From an uncultured Clostridia bacterium (GTDB taxonomy: Bacteria > Bacillota > Clostridia > TANB77 > CAG-508): a stretch of 64,000 nt of DNA. This document shows, in pieces, positions 8,992-18,762 of the stretch. Position numbers and translations under genes: made by a program. Below the pieces are notes generated by a model. That model made no database searches and was not told where the DNA came from. It saw only the letters and a program-made list of their open reading frames with translations. Each line of letters opens with the position of its first letter. Within the stretch, counting starts at the first letter, position 1. The stretch covers positions 1 to 64,000 of the forward strand of contig CAKPRG010000003.1 of assembly GCA_934182465.1 (NCBI GenBank), read 5' to 3'.

Positions 8992-9834
8992 ATGGAAAAA
9001 ACAATCGAAAAATTTGGCATTCCAATATTAATGGCATTTATTTTAATAATGTATTTTTTAAATAATATCATTGGAGTTAATGGAAAATTAATTATAGTTA
9101 ACTATTCAGTAATTTTTTTAATTTTTCTTACATGGCTAATATCAATTATAAGAACAATCAAAGAAAAAAAGAAAAGCAAAATTATACCTTGCATAATAAT
9201 AACTATTTTTGCTATTATCTCTTTTATTTTAGTTGCTACTACACTTTTTCCGAGCGAATATATACAAATATTAGCACAAATAGGTGTAGGAATATTTATT
9301 TACGAAATAATAGATATATTTAAAATCAAGTTTTCTAAAAACATTATAAATATATCATCATTAATAATAGGAATCATAATAATTATTACTTTTTTATTAA
9401 GTCAACTAATCACAATGGGAAAATACAAAAAATCACTAGAAAACATTTATAATATTATGGTTTCACCAGAATTAACTTATGAAAAACTATCAAGTGAATT
9501 AGAAACATTAACAATAGTGCATCAATCTTCTATTGAGTATGAAAATGAAATAGTTAAAAAAACATTTGTAACACCTGCATATTACTATAAAAAATTATAT
9601 ATTTCACAAATAGAATCAATAGAAAATATTAATACATATACAATAAAAAAACGAAAATCCTTAAATAAGAATAGACAAAATTTAGATGATCTCGTAGAAA
9701 ATATGTCTACTGGAGCAAATGCTATTTTTGAAGCACTTTCTAAAGAGATGTTTACAACTTTATCAATAACAGCATTAGAAATTATAATGTTAGTATCACT
9801 TGGAATACTTAATAATAAACAAAATAACATATAA
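8992..9834 (+). CDS. Hypothetical polytopic membrane protein
   Basis: This protein of about 280 residues has four membrane helices in its first 140 residues, then a mostly helical soluble region (about 145-245) and a final hydrophobic segment (MFTTLSITALEIIMLVSLGI). I do not recognise a family. The frame extends to a TTG at 8980, but the ATG at 8992 is directly served by GGGGGAAAT, so I use it. It is a single plus-strand gene among minus-strand neighbours, with its own hairpin terminator at 9982-10020, which suggests independent expression. Confidence 0.8.
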   Translation: MEKTIEKFGIPILMAFILIMYFLNNIIGVNGKLIIVNYSVIFLIFLTWLISIIRTIKEKKKSKIIPCIIITIFAIISFILVATTLFPSEYIQILAQIGVGIFIYEIIDIFKIKFSKNIINISSLIIGIIIIITFLLSQLITMGKYKKSLENIYNIMVSPELTYEKLSSELETLTIVHQSSIEYENEIVKKTFVTPAYYYKKLYISQIESIENINTYTIKKRKSLNKNRQNLDDLVENMSTGANAIFEALSKEMFTTLSITALEIIMLVSLGILNNKQNNI

Positions 9835-9910
9835 AATTAATTGCAGATTATATAAATTATATAAATAGACCAAATTTGCGTACAAAGTTTGGCATAAACC
9901 TTTACAAAAT

Positions 9911-9938
9911 AAGAAGTGTATAGTACTTTCCTATTATA
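9911..9938 (-). repeat. Short palindromic intergenic repeat, copy A
   Basis: Read on the minus strand it is TATAATAGGAAAGTACTATA followed by CACTTCTT. This matches the family consensus closely and resembles copy B at 23565-23595 in base sequence and orientation. It lies between two convergent genes (8992-9834 and uvrA), so a promoter role is unlikely for this copy. Confidence 0.55.
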
Positions 9939-9939
9939 C

Positions 9940-9976
9940 AATGAAAACCCACCAATATAAACGGTGGATTTTCATT
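9940..9976. other. Inverted repeat between convergent genes
   Basis: AATGAAAACCCACC (9940-9953) pairs with GGTGGATTTTCATT (9963-9976), with one mismatch and a 9-nt loop. It lies between the plus-strand membrane-protein gene and the 3' end of uvrA and may be part of a bidirectional termination region together with the next hairpin. Confidence 0.5.
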
Positions 9977-9981
9977 AATTT

Positions 9982-10020
9982 AAGAGTAAGTAAAAATAGA
10001 TTTACTTACTCTTTTATTTT
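9982..10020 (+). terminator. Terminator, possibly bidirectional
   Basis: AAGAGTAAGTAAA (9982-9994) and its exact complement (10001-10013) form a perfect 13-bp stem with a 6-nt loop. On the plus strand TTATTTT follows, suiting the end of the 8992-9834 transcript. On the minus strand it lies 30 nt past the uvrA stop and could also end uvrA. Confidence 0.65.
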
Positions 10021-10049
10021 GTTAACAATAAATTAGTTTAGGCTTTTTA

Positions 10050-12875
10050 TTAATTTTCCAAATATTTCTTTAAAAATTTTCCAGTATATGATTGATCATT
10101 TTTACAAATTTGTTCTGGAGTTCCTACTGCTATTACTTGTCCTCCTCTTTCTCCACCTTCTGGTCCTAAATCTATAATATGATCTGCTGTTTTTATTAAA
10201 TCTAAATTATGTTCGATAACTAGAATTGTATTTCCTGTATCTACTAATCTTTGTAATATATCTATTAATCTATGAACATCAGCTATATGAAGTCCTGTTG
10301 TTGGTTCATCTAAAATATATAAAGTTTTTCCAGTTGCTCTTTTTGAAAGCTCTGTGGCAAGTTTAACTCTTTGTGCTTCTCCACCTGATAATGTTGTTGA
10401 TGGTTGTCCTAATTTTATATATCCTAATCCAACATCTAATAAAGTTTGCATTTTTTGCTTAATTTTTGGTACATTATTAAAGAAATCAAGTGCCTCTTCT
10501 ATTGTCATATCTAAAACATCTGATATACTTTTTCCTTTATATTTTACTTCTAAAGTTTCTCTATTATATCTTTTTCCTGAACATACTTCACAAGGTACAT
10601 AAATATCTGGCAAGAAATTCATTCCTATTCTAACAACACCATCACCTTGGCAAGCTTCACATCTTCCACCTTCAATGTTAAAACTAAATCTTCCTTTTTG
10701 ATATCCACGCATTTTAGCTTCATTTGTTCCTGCAAATATATCACGAATGCTATCAAATACACCAGTATATGTTGCTGGATTTGAACGTGGTGTTCTTCCT
10801 ATTGGTGATTGATCTATATTAATAATTTTGTCAATAAATTCTATTCCTTTTATTTTTTTGCATTTTCCAGGCTTTACATTTGATCCATTTAATTCTTTAG
10901 CTAAGTATTGATACAATACTTCGTTTACTAAAGTTGATTTTCCTGAACCAGATACACCAGTAACACAGTTAAATACTCCTAATGGAATTTTTACATTTAC
11001 ATTTTTCAAATTATGTTCTGTTGCTTCTACTATTTCTATCGCTCTTCCATTTGATTTTCTTCTTTTTTTAGGAACAGGTATTTTTTTTCTACCACTTAAA
11101 TATTGACCAGTTATAGAATTTTCTACTTTTTTAATTTCTTCTGCTGTTCCTTGTGCTATAACATTTCCACCATGTACACCTGCACCAGGACCTATATCTA
11201 TAACTTGGTCAGCAGCATACATTGTATCTTCATCATGTTCTACTACAACCAATGTATTTCCTAAATCACGCATTTTCTTCATAGTTTGGATTAATTTTTC
11301 GTTATCTCTTTGATGAAGTCCTATACTTGGTTCGTCTAAAATATACATTACACCAGAAAGTCCTGAACCAATTTGAGTTGCAAGTCTTATTCTTTGTGCT
11401 TCTCCTCCTGATAATGTTCCTGCTGGTCTTGATAATGTTAAATAATCTAATCCAACATCAATTAAAAATTCTAATCTTTTATTTAACTCTCTAAATATCA
11501 TATCTGCTATCATTCTATCTTTTTTGTTAAGTTCTAATTTTTCTAAGTATTCTTTTATTTTTACTATTGATAGCTCTGTTAATTCATTTATATTTTTATC
11601 TCCAACTTTTACAGATAAAACTTCTTTTTTTAATCTTGCACCATGACATGTTGAACAAGCACTTTCACTCATATACATTTCATAAAAATCTCTCATGCCA
11701 GCTGATTTTGTTTCTCTGTATCTTCTATCTAATGTTGGTAAAACACCTTCAAATGGTGTTGTGAATTTTCTAGTTCCTGCAGAAGAGGTATATTCAAAAT
11801 CAATCTCTTCTTCTCCTGTACCATATAATATTTTTTCTAAAAATTCACGTGGTAATTTTTTTATAGGCTTTTTAATATCTACACCATAATGTTTTCCAAT
11901 ACTTTCGAAATACATTTTAGCCATTGTTTCACCCTTTTTCATGGTACTAGAACCAAAAGCTTTTACTCCGTCGTATAAAGTTTTGCTTTTATCTGGAATT
12001 ATTAAATCTTCGTCCATTTTCATTAAATAGCCTATTCCTGTACATTCCGGACAAGCACCTTGCGGATTATTGAAAGAGAACATTCTTGGTGATAATTCTT
12101 CAAAACTAAATCCACAAGTTGTACAAGCATAATTGCTACTATATATTTTTTCGCCTTGACCTACAAAATCTATTTTTACTAAACTTCCAGCATATTGCAT
12201 AGCAACTTCAACGCTTTCAGCTAAACGATTTCTTGACTCTGGTCTAATAATTAAACGATCAACAATAATGTCTATACTATGTTTTTTGTTTCTATCTAAT
12301 TCTATATCATCAGAAAGTTCATACACTTGTCCATCAATTTTAGCTCTTACAAAACCATTTTTTTGCATATCTGCAAATAATTTTGTGTATTCTCCTTTTT
12401 TTGCTCTAACAACAGGTGATAATACTTGAATTTTTGTTCCTTCTTCATAGCTTAATATATTATCTACAATTTGGTCTATTGTTTGTTTTTCAATTTTCAC
12501 TCCACAATTTGGACAATATGGAACACCAATTCTTGCATATAATAAACGTATATAATCATAAATTTCTGTAACAGTTCCTACTGTTGAACGAGGATTCCTA
12601 GAAGTTGTTTTTTGATCAATTGAAATTGCAGGAGATAAACCTTCTATACTTTCTACATCTGGCTTTTCCATAATTCCTAAGAATTGTCTAGCATAAGAAG
12701 ACAAGCTTTCCACATATCTTCTTTGCCCTTCTGCATATAAAGTATCAAATGCTAATGATGATTTTCCTGAACCAGATAATCCAGTTACAACAACAAGCTT
12801 GTTTTTTGGTATTTCTAAATTTATATTTTTTAGATTATGCTCTTTAGCACCTTTAATAATGATTTTATCATTCAA
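10050..12875 (-). CDS. uvrA: Excinuclease ABC subunit A (UvrA)
   Basis: UvrA is the DNA-damage sensor that loads UvrB in nucleotide excision repair. The protein is 941 residues, the usual length. Two ABC modules are seen: Walker A GLSGSGKSSLAF near residue 31 and GVSGSGKSTLVNEVLY near 640, each with a LSGGEAQR signature and an ILDEP Walker B. Zinc-finger cysteine pairs are present (CPNCG, CTTCG, CPECTGIG, CEACQGDG). The SD is AGGGGGC. uvrB lies about 4 kb upstream on the same strand, separated by the HD protein. A palindromic repeat (12988-13017) lies about 110 bp before the start. Confidence 0.98.
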   Translation of the reverse strand: MNDKIIIKGAKEHNLKNINLEIPKNKLVVVTGLSGSGKSSLAFDTLYAEGQRRYVESLSSYARQFLGIMEKPDVESIEGLSPAISIDQKTTSRNPRSTVGTVTEIYDYIRLLYARIGVPYCPNCGVKIEKQTIDQIVDNILSYEEGTKIQVLSPVVRAKKGEYTKLFADMQKNGFVRAKIDGQVYELSDDIELDRNKKHSIDIIVDRLIIRPESRNRLAESVEVAMQYAGSLVKIDFVGQGEKIYSSNYACTTCGFSFEELSPRMFSFNNPQGACPECTGIGYLMKMDEDLIIPDKSKTLYDGVKAFGSSTMKKGETMAKMYFESIGKHYGVDIKKPIKKLPREFLEKILYGTGEEEIDFEYTSSAGTRKFTTPFEGVLPTLDRRYRETKSAGMRDFYEMYMSESACSTCHGARLKKEVLSVKVGDKNINELTELSIVKIKEYLEKLELNKKDRMIADMIFRELNKRLEFLIDVGLDYLTLSRPAGTLSGGEAQRIRLATQIGSGLSGVMYILDEPSIGLHQRDNEKLIQTMKKMRDLGNTLVVVEHDEDTMYAADQVIDIGPGAGVHGGNVIAQGTAEEIKKVENSITGQYLSGRKKIPVPKKRRKSNGRAIEIVEATEHNLKNVNVKIPLGVFNCVTGVSGSGKSTLVNEVLYQYLAKELNGSNVKPGKCKKIKGIEFIDKIINIDQSPIGRTPRSNPATYTGVFDSIRDIFAGTNEAKMRGYQKGRFSFNIEGGRCEACQGDGVVRIGMNFLPDIYVPCEVCSGKRYNRETLEVKYKGKSISDVLDMTIEEALDFFNNVPKIKQKMQTLLDVGLGYIKLGQPSTTLSGGEAQRVKLATELSKRATGKTLYILDEPTTGLHIADVHRLIDILQRLVDTGNTILVIEHNLDLIKTADHIIDLGPEGGERGGQVIAVGTPEQICKNDQSYTGKFLKKYLEN

Positions 12876-12987
12876 TTTTAAAGCCCCCTATTTTTATTTC
12901 ACTTGTTATATTGTATTTTTTTAGCTAATTTATTCTTGTATTAAATCTATTAATAACAAAGATAATTGCAACAAACAAAATTTTATG

Positions 12988-13017
12988 CTAGGAAAGTTCT
13001 TTTTACTTTCTATTATA
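12988..13017 (+). repeat. Short palindromic intergenic repeat, copy C
   Basis: CTAGGAAAGTTCTTTTTACT is followed by TTCTATTATA. It matches the family of 8029, 9911 and 23565. It lies in the 396-bp gap 12876-13271 upstream of uvrA, which also holds a terminator (13098-13133) and a second repeat (13160-13193). Confidence 0.5.
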
Positions 13018-13097
13018 TAAATTTTTTAGTACTCTTAATATTATATAGATTTAACACAGAACATTTTTTCTCATAAAGACTAAAGTATTATATCATA

Positions 13098-13133
13098 CAA
13101 AAAATAAAGTAGCAAGGAAATTTGCTACTTTAT
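13098..13133 (-). terminator. Rho-independent terminator of the HD-protein gene
   Basis: ATAAAGTAGCAA (13104-13115) and TTGCTACTTTAT (13122-13133) form a perfect 12-bp stem with a 6-nt loop. On the minus strand a T run (13098-13103) follows. It lies about 140 nt past the stop of the 1091-residue gene. Confidence 0.75.
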
Positions 13134-13159
13134 ATAAAAACTATTTTTTCTCATACAAA

Positions 13160-13193
13160 TTGCATTTGCTTTACAGAATTGCATTTAACTTTT
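13160..13193. repeat. Dispersed intergenic repeat, copy 2 of 2
   Basis: TTGCATTTGCTTTACAGAAT continues to TTGCATTTAACTTTT and matches 2938-2970. Here it lies between the stop of the HD-protein gene and its terminator, so it would be in the 3' untranslated RNA, unlike copy 1. Confidence 0.6.
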
Positions 13194-13271
13194 CACTTGA
13201 CGAAAACTATTTTTTGATTTTTTACTACTGCTATATTTAATATTTAATATTTTAAATTTAATTTATTTTAA

Positions 13272-16200
13272 TTATCTTTGTTGTCCTGGATCTCCATATG
13301 GATCTGGAATTCCTTTTTCATATCTAACTGCTTTATCTGTTAAATTAGATTTTATTTGTTGTAATCTTCTAGAATTAATATCATATGAATATGTATGATC
13401 ATAGAAATTGTTTCCACATGATCTTACTGTTCCATCATAATTTGCTTTATCTAATAACATTTCAACCTTATCTAGTACAACTCTTGATTTTTCACCTGGT
13501 ACAATTTCAGAAACTCTTTCTAGTATGTCTGTACAAGATCCTAGAACTTGTCTATTAAAGTTTTCATTCCAAGTTTCATCTCTATATGAACCAGAATTCA
13601 TTGCTTGTATTGTTCTTAATACAAAATCACTTTCTTTTCTTTCAAACATTAATCTAAAATCGTTTAATGTTAATTTGTTAGTATTTAGTCTATCTTGTAT
13701 TGCTTTATGTTCTTGAAGAACTGTATTTTGTATTTTTGGTAAATAATTTTCTTTAGATTTTATTAAAACTATATCAACTTTTTTATTAACATTTTCAGCA
13801 CTATATTGTCGTTCTAGTTCTTCTTTTTTTCTAATTGCTATTTCTGAAACTTCGTCATAGCAGACTATAAAATCTGGATATGCATTCATATTTACTTCGT
13901 TATGTTCTTCTACTGTTTCACTTGTTAAATCATATATACTTCTATTAGTAGATACTTTTCTTGTAGTTCTATATCCATTTTTACTAGTTGTAGCTAAATC
14001 ATATTTACCCATTAATGAAACTTGTTCTGGAGAATCTGGTACAAATCCTAATAATAATTCATTATTTGGAAGAGCTGATGCTGCATGAGCTAGCATTTCA
14101 TCTGATTGAATTGATGTACAAAAATTATATGGTACCACTTTTTGTTTTAACATTTTGTCATATATAGCTTGCTCTTTATTTGGTATATTATTATTTTCTC
14201 TTATTTTTTTAACACTTGAACTACATTTTGGCATTATTGTAGATGTTGCTATAAAAAATTTTTCTCCATCTAATACTTTTACATTTACAGGTTCTCCATT
14301 ATTTGCAATAACATTTGAATATTCTTTTTGTCTTATTGCATTTGCAGTATTTGTTAATTCAGAAACAACATTTTCTCTAGTTGCTCTAGAAATTTCAGTT
14401 TGCATTTGTAATTCCATTTGTTCTGTATTTAATTGATTTATGAAAGATTTATTTTCATATAAAATATTTTTCATTTCAGCAACACTCGTTGATTCAAGCG
14501 CTTGATGTATTGTATCTATTATTTCTCCATTATCTTGCATAAGTTTTGAATTTGACAAATATTTTTTATAATAATATATTCTATCAATTGTCTCTTTTTC
14601 TAATACGTCTTTGTGCTCATTTGGCATATCTAATCTAAATAATGTATTAAGTAATTTTGATTTAGCTTCATTTAAATCTATGTCCATATCCACTAAAATG
14701 CTATCAATACAAAATTCTTTGTAATTTATAATTTCATCTGGATTATTCGTTTTATAAGGTTTATTCTTTTTAGTAATATATTCTATATATTTTGGATTTC
14801 TTCTAAGCTTTTCTTCTTTAGCATATAGACTTACAGCATCTAGCTGTTCTTCAAAACTATTTGTAGCTATAAGGCCTTTTGTATCAGCTAATAAGTCTAA
14901 AGCTATTTCTTTGTCGTATTCTAATACTCTATTATTTTCTTCTTCTCTATTTCTAGCATATTCTAATTTTGTAACAACTGAGAATATTTCTGGAATTGTA
15001 TATTGTTCTACAACATCTTTTGTTAACATTTCTGGTAAATATGTTGCAACAACTTGAATTAATCTATAATTTTCATTAAATGTTTTTTTATCAATTGTAA
15101 TATTATTTTGCTGTAGTTTTTGCCTTGTACGATTTATATCATCTGGATTTTTAGCATATTTTATATTATATAAGTCTTCTATTTGATTGTTGTCTATAAT
15201 ACTTCTATATTCTTCTGGTTTTATGTAATGACCTAATATAAATAAATCATCTAATCTAAAATAATCGCCTTTAGCATAAAATCTCTCTAAATCGCTATAT
15301 TGGATTTCATTAGCAATACCAGCTAAACATTTAATTGAATAATCTACATCAACATATTTTAACATATCAAATGCTTGTGGATTATTTTTCTTTAAGTTAT
15401 AAAACACCATAAATTCTTCTTTAAAAGTTCTTTCTAGAAGTTGAGTTGGAAAATTTTGATTAATTTCTTCAAATAACTTATTTGGCTCTATTCTATTTGG
15501 TTTTAATCTATCATCAAATGTTTCTGGTTTTCTATATTTGCAAAATGTATCATAAGAAAAAATATCTCCAATTCGATTTTCATTTTTTAAAGCATCTAAA
15601 GTTCCAGGAATCATTTCATCTATAATATTTTGAAAATCTTTAAATGTTATGTCATATCCCAAAGCTCTTATTGCCTTAAAATTATCTTCCAATGAATCTC
15701 CGTATTCATCTCTTGACATTCTAGCTTTTTCATAATCCATCATATTATTAAAATTCCAAAAATTTTGATATGAAACTTTAATCAGTTTTTTAGCTGTTTC
15801 TGTAGATAATCTATTTGGATCAACTTGCATTTCGTTTTGTTTTATTCGTGCTCTATCTAATTTATCTGCATCTTGTACATAATTTAAAATTCTTTCAAAA
15901 TCTTTTCTATCTTTTTTTGGTATTTTCTCTAAAGCTTGTTTTAGTTGTTCAGGTTCTAAGGAATGTGATTCAACTGCAAATTTTATTATTTCTTGATCTC
16001 TTTCTGGAAAATGATTTATTAGTCCATATGCTTCTATTTTTTCTCTACCAACTCGTCCATGATCAAAATTTTTGGCATCATCACCTCTACCTATATCATG
16101 AAGTTGCGCTGATACCATAATAAGATTTTTATCGTGTGCTGATAAATTATCTAATGTAGATAACATTTCAGCAAATAAAAGAACTCTTTTTGTATGGTCT

Positions 16201-16547
16201 ATTCCATGAACTTGAGATGGAAAATATAATCCACTATTATTTTCTACATAACTTAAATAGTGCATATAATCTTCCATAGCACCATTTTTTTGCATTTGAC
16301 TTATAATATCAGCATAATTATATTGTTTAGCAAAATTTTGCGGAATTCTAAAATAATTTTGACAATAAGTATTGTAATTTTGAGGCACTTCATAAAAATC
16401 TAAAGCATTTTTATCTAAATTGCCTTCTAAAATTAAATCTCTTTTATTTTCTTCTCTTATTTTAGATGCTTCTAATCGTGGTATATTTTGTTTATTTCTT
16501 TTAAATATATTTTTAATTTTATCTATTGTATTTGAAATTATTGACAT
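13272..16547 (-). CDS. Large HD-domain phosphohydrolase with unknown C-terminal region
   Basis: This 1091-residue cytoplasmic protein has an N-terminal HD metal-dependent phosphohydrolase domain. The likely metal ligands are H118 (GIDHTKRV), H150-D151 (QLHDIGRG), H163 and the aspartate of YVQDADKLDR near 228. The following 850 residues are mostly helical, without a family I can name. Near residues 850-960 there is a Rossmann-like stretch (YPDFIVCYDEVSEIAIRKK then VDIVLIKSKENY). The substrate could be a nucleotide or cyclic dinucleotide, but this is inference. SD is GAGGA. It lies between uvrB and uvrA, with its own terminator, so it need not belong to repair. Confidence 0.8.
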   Translation of the reverse strand: MSIISNTIDKIKNIFKRNKQNIPRLEASKIREENKRDLILEGNLDKNALDFYEVPQNYNTYCQNYFRIPQNFAKQYNYADIISQMQKNGAMEDYMHYLSYVENNSGLYFPSQVHGIDHTKRVLLFAEMLSTLDNLSAHDKNLIMVSAQLHDIGRGDDAKNFDHGRVGREKIEAYGLINHFPERDQEIIKFAVESHSLEPEQLKQALEKIPKKDRKDFERILNYVQDADKLDRARIKQNEMQVDPNRLSTETAKKLIKVSYQNFWNFNNMMDYEKARMSRDEYGDSLEDNFKAIRALGYDITFKDFQNIIDEMIPGTLDALKNENRIGDIFSYDTFCKYRKPETFDDRLKPNRIEPNKLFEEINQNFPTQLLERTFKEEFMVFYNLKKNNPQAFDMLKYVDVDYSIKCLAGIANEIQYSDLERFYAKGDYFRLDDLFILGHYIKPEEYRSIIDNNQIEDLYNIKYAKNPDDINRTRQKLQQNNITIDKKTFNENYRLIQVVATYLPEMLTKDVVEQYTIPEIFSVVTKLEYARNREEENNRVLEYDKEIALDLLADTKGLIATNSFEEQLDAVSLYAKEEKLRRNPKYIEYITKKNKPYKTNNPDEIINYKEFCIDSILVDMDIDLNEAKSKLLNTLFRLDMPNEHKDVLEKETIDRIYYYKKYLSNSKLMQDNGEIIDTIHQALESTSVAEMKNILYENKSFINQLNTEQMELQMQTEISRATRENVVSELTNTANAIRQKEYSNVIANNGEPVNVKVLDGEKFFIATSTIMPKCSSSVKKIRENNNIPNKEQAIYDKMLKQKVVPYNFCTSIQSDEMLAHAASALPNNELLLGFVPDSPEQVSLMGKYDLATTSKNGYRTTRKVSTNRSIYDLTSETVEEHNEVNMNAYPDFIVCYDEVSEIAIRKKEELERQYSAENVNKKVDIVLIKSKENYLPKIQNTVLQEHKAIQDRLNTNKLTLNDFRLMFERKESDFVLRTIQAMNSGSYRDETWNENFNRQVLGSCTDILERVSEIVPGEKSRVVLDKVEMLLDKANYDGTVRSCGNNFYDHTYSYDINSRRLQQIKSNLTDKAVRYEKGIPDPYGDPGQQR

Positions 16548-16646
16548 ATTAATTCCTCATAATTATATTATAATTATTTATATTGTATCATATATATTTT
16601 TTCACAAATTAATTGTTACTAAATTGAAAAGAAAAAGTAATAATTA

Positions 16647-18611
16647 TTATTTATCTTCTGAAAATTTTTCTAATTCTTTTATTTTATCTCTTAATTCAGC
16701 AGCTTTTTCAAATTCCATAGCTGTAGCATATTTTAGCATTTCATCTGTAAGTTTTCTAATAATGTCTTCAACACTCTCATCTTTACCAATATCATATTTA
16801 TCTTGTATGTCTTCAACAATTGTTGCTTTAATTGTATCTCTAACTGATTTTCTAATTGTTTGTGGTGTAATACCATGATCTTTATTATATTTTTCTTGTA
16901 TTTGTCTTCTTCTATTTGTTTCTGATATAGCCTTGTCCATTGAATCTGTTAATTCATCAGCATACATTATAACTCTTCCGTCTGTATTTCTAGCAGCACG
17001 GCCTATTGTTTGTATTAAAGATCTTTCTGATCGCAAAAATCCTTCTTTATCCGCATCTAATATTGCTACTAATGAAACTTCTGGAATATCCAATCCCTCT
17101 CTTAAAAGGTTTATACCAACTAAAACATCAAACTCTCCAATTCTTAAATCTCTAATTATTTCCATTCTTTCTAATGCTTTTATGTCTGAGTGCATATACC
17201 TTACTCTAACACCTGCATTTCTTAAGTATGCAGTTAAGTCTTCTGCCATTTTCTTTGTTAAAGTTGTTACTAAAACTCTATCACCTTTTTCTACTTGAAT
17301 ATCTATTTGTTCCATCAAATCATCTATTTGATTTTCTGTTGGTTTTACTTCTATTTTTGGATCTAATAATCCTGTTGGTCTAATAATTTGCTCTACCACT
17401 CTATCTTGTGAATGTTCTTTTTCATAATCAGCTGGTGTAGCACTTACAAATACAACTTGATTTACTCTTTGTTCAAATTCTTCGAATTTTAGAGGTCTAT
17501 TATCGTATGCAGATGGTAAACGGAATCCATAATTTACTAATGAGTCTTTTCTAGCCCTATCTCCGTTGTACATAGCTCTTACCTGTGGAATTGTTGCATG
17601 TGATTCATCTATTAATAATAGAAAATCTTTAGGAAAATAATCAAATAATGTATATGGCGCACTTCCTGCTGGTCTTCCACTAATATGTCTAGAATAGTTT
17701 TCTATACCTTGACAGAATCCAGTTTCTTTTAACATTTCTATATCAAAATTTGTTCTCTCTTCTATTCTTTGAGCTTCAATTAATTTATTATGTTCTTTAA
17801 AATATTTTACTCTTTCTTCAAGTTCTTCTTCTATTGTAATAATAGCATGCTCTCTTTTTTCTTTTGTTGTTACATAATGTGAATTTGGATATATCATAAC
17901 ATGATTTCTAACACCTATAACTTTTCCTGTTAATGGGTTAATTTCTGATATTTTTTCTACTTCATCACCCCAAAATTCAACTCTAATTGCACTTTCTTCT
18001 TTGTTTGATGGATAAATTTCTAGAATATCTCCTTTTGCTCTAAAAGTTCCTCTTTTAAAATCCATTTCATTTCTAGAATATTGCATTGTTACAAGTTTTT
18101 TCATAATTTCATTTCTTTCTTTTTCCATTCCTGGTCTTAAAGAAACAATCATGTGTTCATAATCAATCGGATCTCCCAAACCATATATACAAGAAACTGA
18201 AGCAACAACAATTGTGTCTCTAGTTTCAAATAAAGAAGCTGTTGCAGAATGTCTTAATTTATCAATTTCATCATTAATAGATGCATCTTTTTCAATATAT
18301 GTGTCAGAAGAGGCTATATATGCTTCTGGTTGATAATAATCGTAATAAGAGACAAAGTATTCAACATTATTTTCTGGAAAAAATTCTTTAAATTCTGAAT
18401 ATAATTGTCCTGCTAATGTTTTATTATGTGCTAAAACAAGTGTTGGTCTTTGCGTTTTTTCTATTATATTAGCCATTGTAAAAGTTTTACCAGAACCTGT
18501 AACACCTAAAAGTGTCTGATATTTCTCTCCATTTTCAATTCCTTTTACTAAATAATCTATTGCTGTAGGCTGATCACCTGTTGGTTTATATTCTGAATGT
18601 AATTTAAACAT
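16647..18611 (-). CDS. uvrB: Excinuclease ABC subunit B (UvrB)
   Basis: UvrB is the helicase-like subunit that verifies lesions and recruits UvrC. The 654-residue length is normal. Walker A GVTGSGKTFTMAN lies near residues 38-50, the beta-hairpin YYDYYQPEAYI near 92-102, the DEAD-type LLLIDESHA box near 334-342, and GINLLREGLDIPEVS near 500. A UVR coiled-coil domain closes the protein (EFEKAAELRDKIKELEK). SD is AAAGGAGGA. No GAAC-N4-GTTC SOS box is evident upstream. Confidence 0.98.
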   Translation of the reverse strand: MFKLHSEYKPTGDQPTAIDYLVKGIENGEKYQTLLGVTGSGKTFTMANIIEKTQRPTLVLAHNKTLAGQLYSEFKEFFPENNVEYFVSYYDYYQPEAYIASSDTYIEKDASINDEIDKLRHSATASLFETRDTIVVASVSCIYGLGDPIDYEHMIVSLRPGMEKERNEIMKKLVTMQYSRNEMDFKRGTFRAKGDILEIYPSNKEESAIRVEFWGDEVEKISEINPLTGKVIGVRNHVMIYPNSHYVTTKEKREHAIITIEEELEERVKYFKEHNKLIEAQRIEERTNFDIEMLKETGFCQGIENYSRHISGRPAGSAPYTLFDYFPKDFLLLIDESHATIPQVRAMYNGDRARKDSLVNYGFRLPSAYDNRPLKFEEFEQRVNQVVFVSATPADYEKEHSQDRVVEQIIRPTGLLDPKIEVKPTENQIDDLMEQIDIQVEKGDRVLVTTLTKKMAEDLTAYLRNAGVRVRYMHSDIKALERMEIIRDLRIGEFDVLVGINLLREGLDIPEVSLVAILDADKEGFLRSERSLIQTIGRAARNTDGRVIMYADELTDSMDKAISETNRRRQIQEKYNKDHGITPQTIRKSVRDTIKATIVEDIQDKYDIGKDESVEDIIRKLTDEMLKYATAMEFEKAAELRDKIKELEKFSEDK

Positions 18612-18693
18612 ATTTCCTCCTTTATACTCTCTGAGTAATTAGCTTATAATTGCTTTTATAGTTTATCACTTTTATATAAAAAATACAAGAAAA

Positions 18694-18730
18694 ATAGACT
18701 ATGTAATATTATCTTTATTACATAGTCTAT
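18694..18730 (-). terminator. Rho-independent terminator of the HAD gene
   Basis: ATAGACTATGTAATA (18694-18708) and its exact complement (18716-18730) make a perfect 15-bp stem with a 7-nt loop. The minus strand continues with a T-rich run. It lies about 30 nt past the HAD stop, between it and uvrB. Confidence 0.8.
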
Positions 18731-18762
18731 TATAGTTTTATTCTTAATTATAATATTTACTA

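Noticed and set aside
12876..13271. SOS (LexA) box upstream of uvrA
   Set aside because: A GAACATTTTTTC sequence occurs near 13056, but it lacks the symmetric GTTC half and is about 180 bp from the start.
15815..16120. 101-codon plus-strand open frame inside the HD gene
   Set aside because: It is antisense to a well-supported long gene, Leu/Phe-rich and without an SD.
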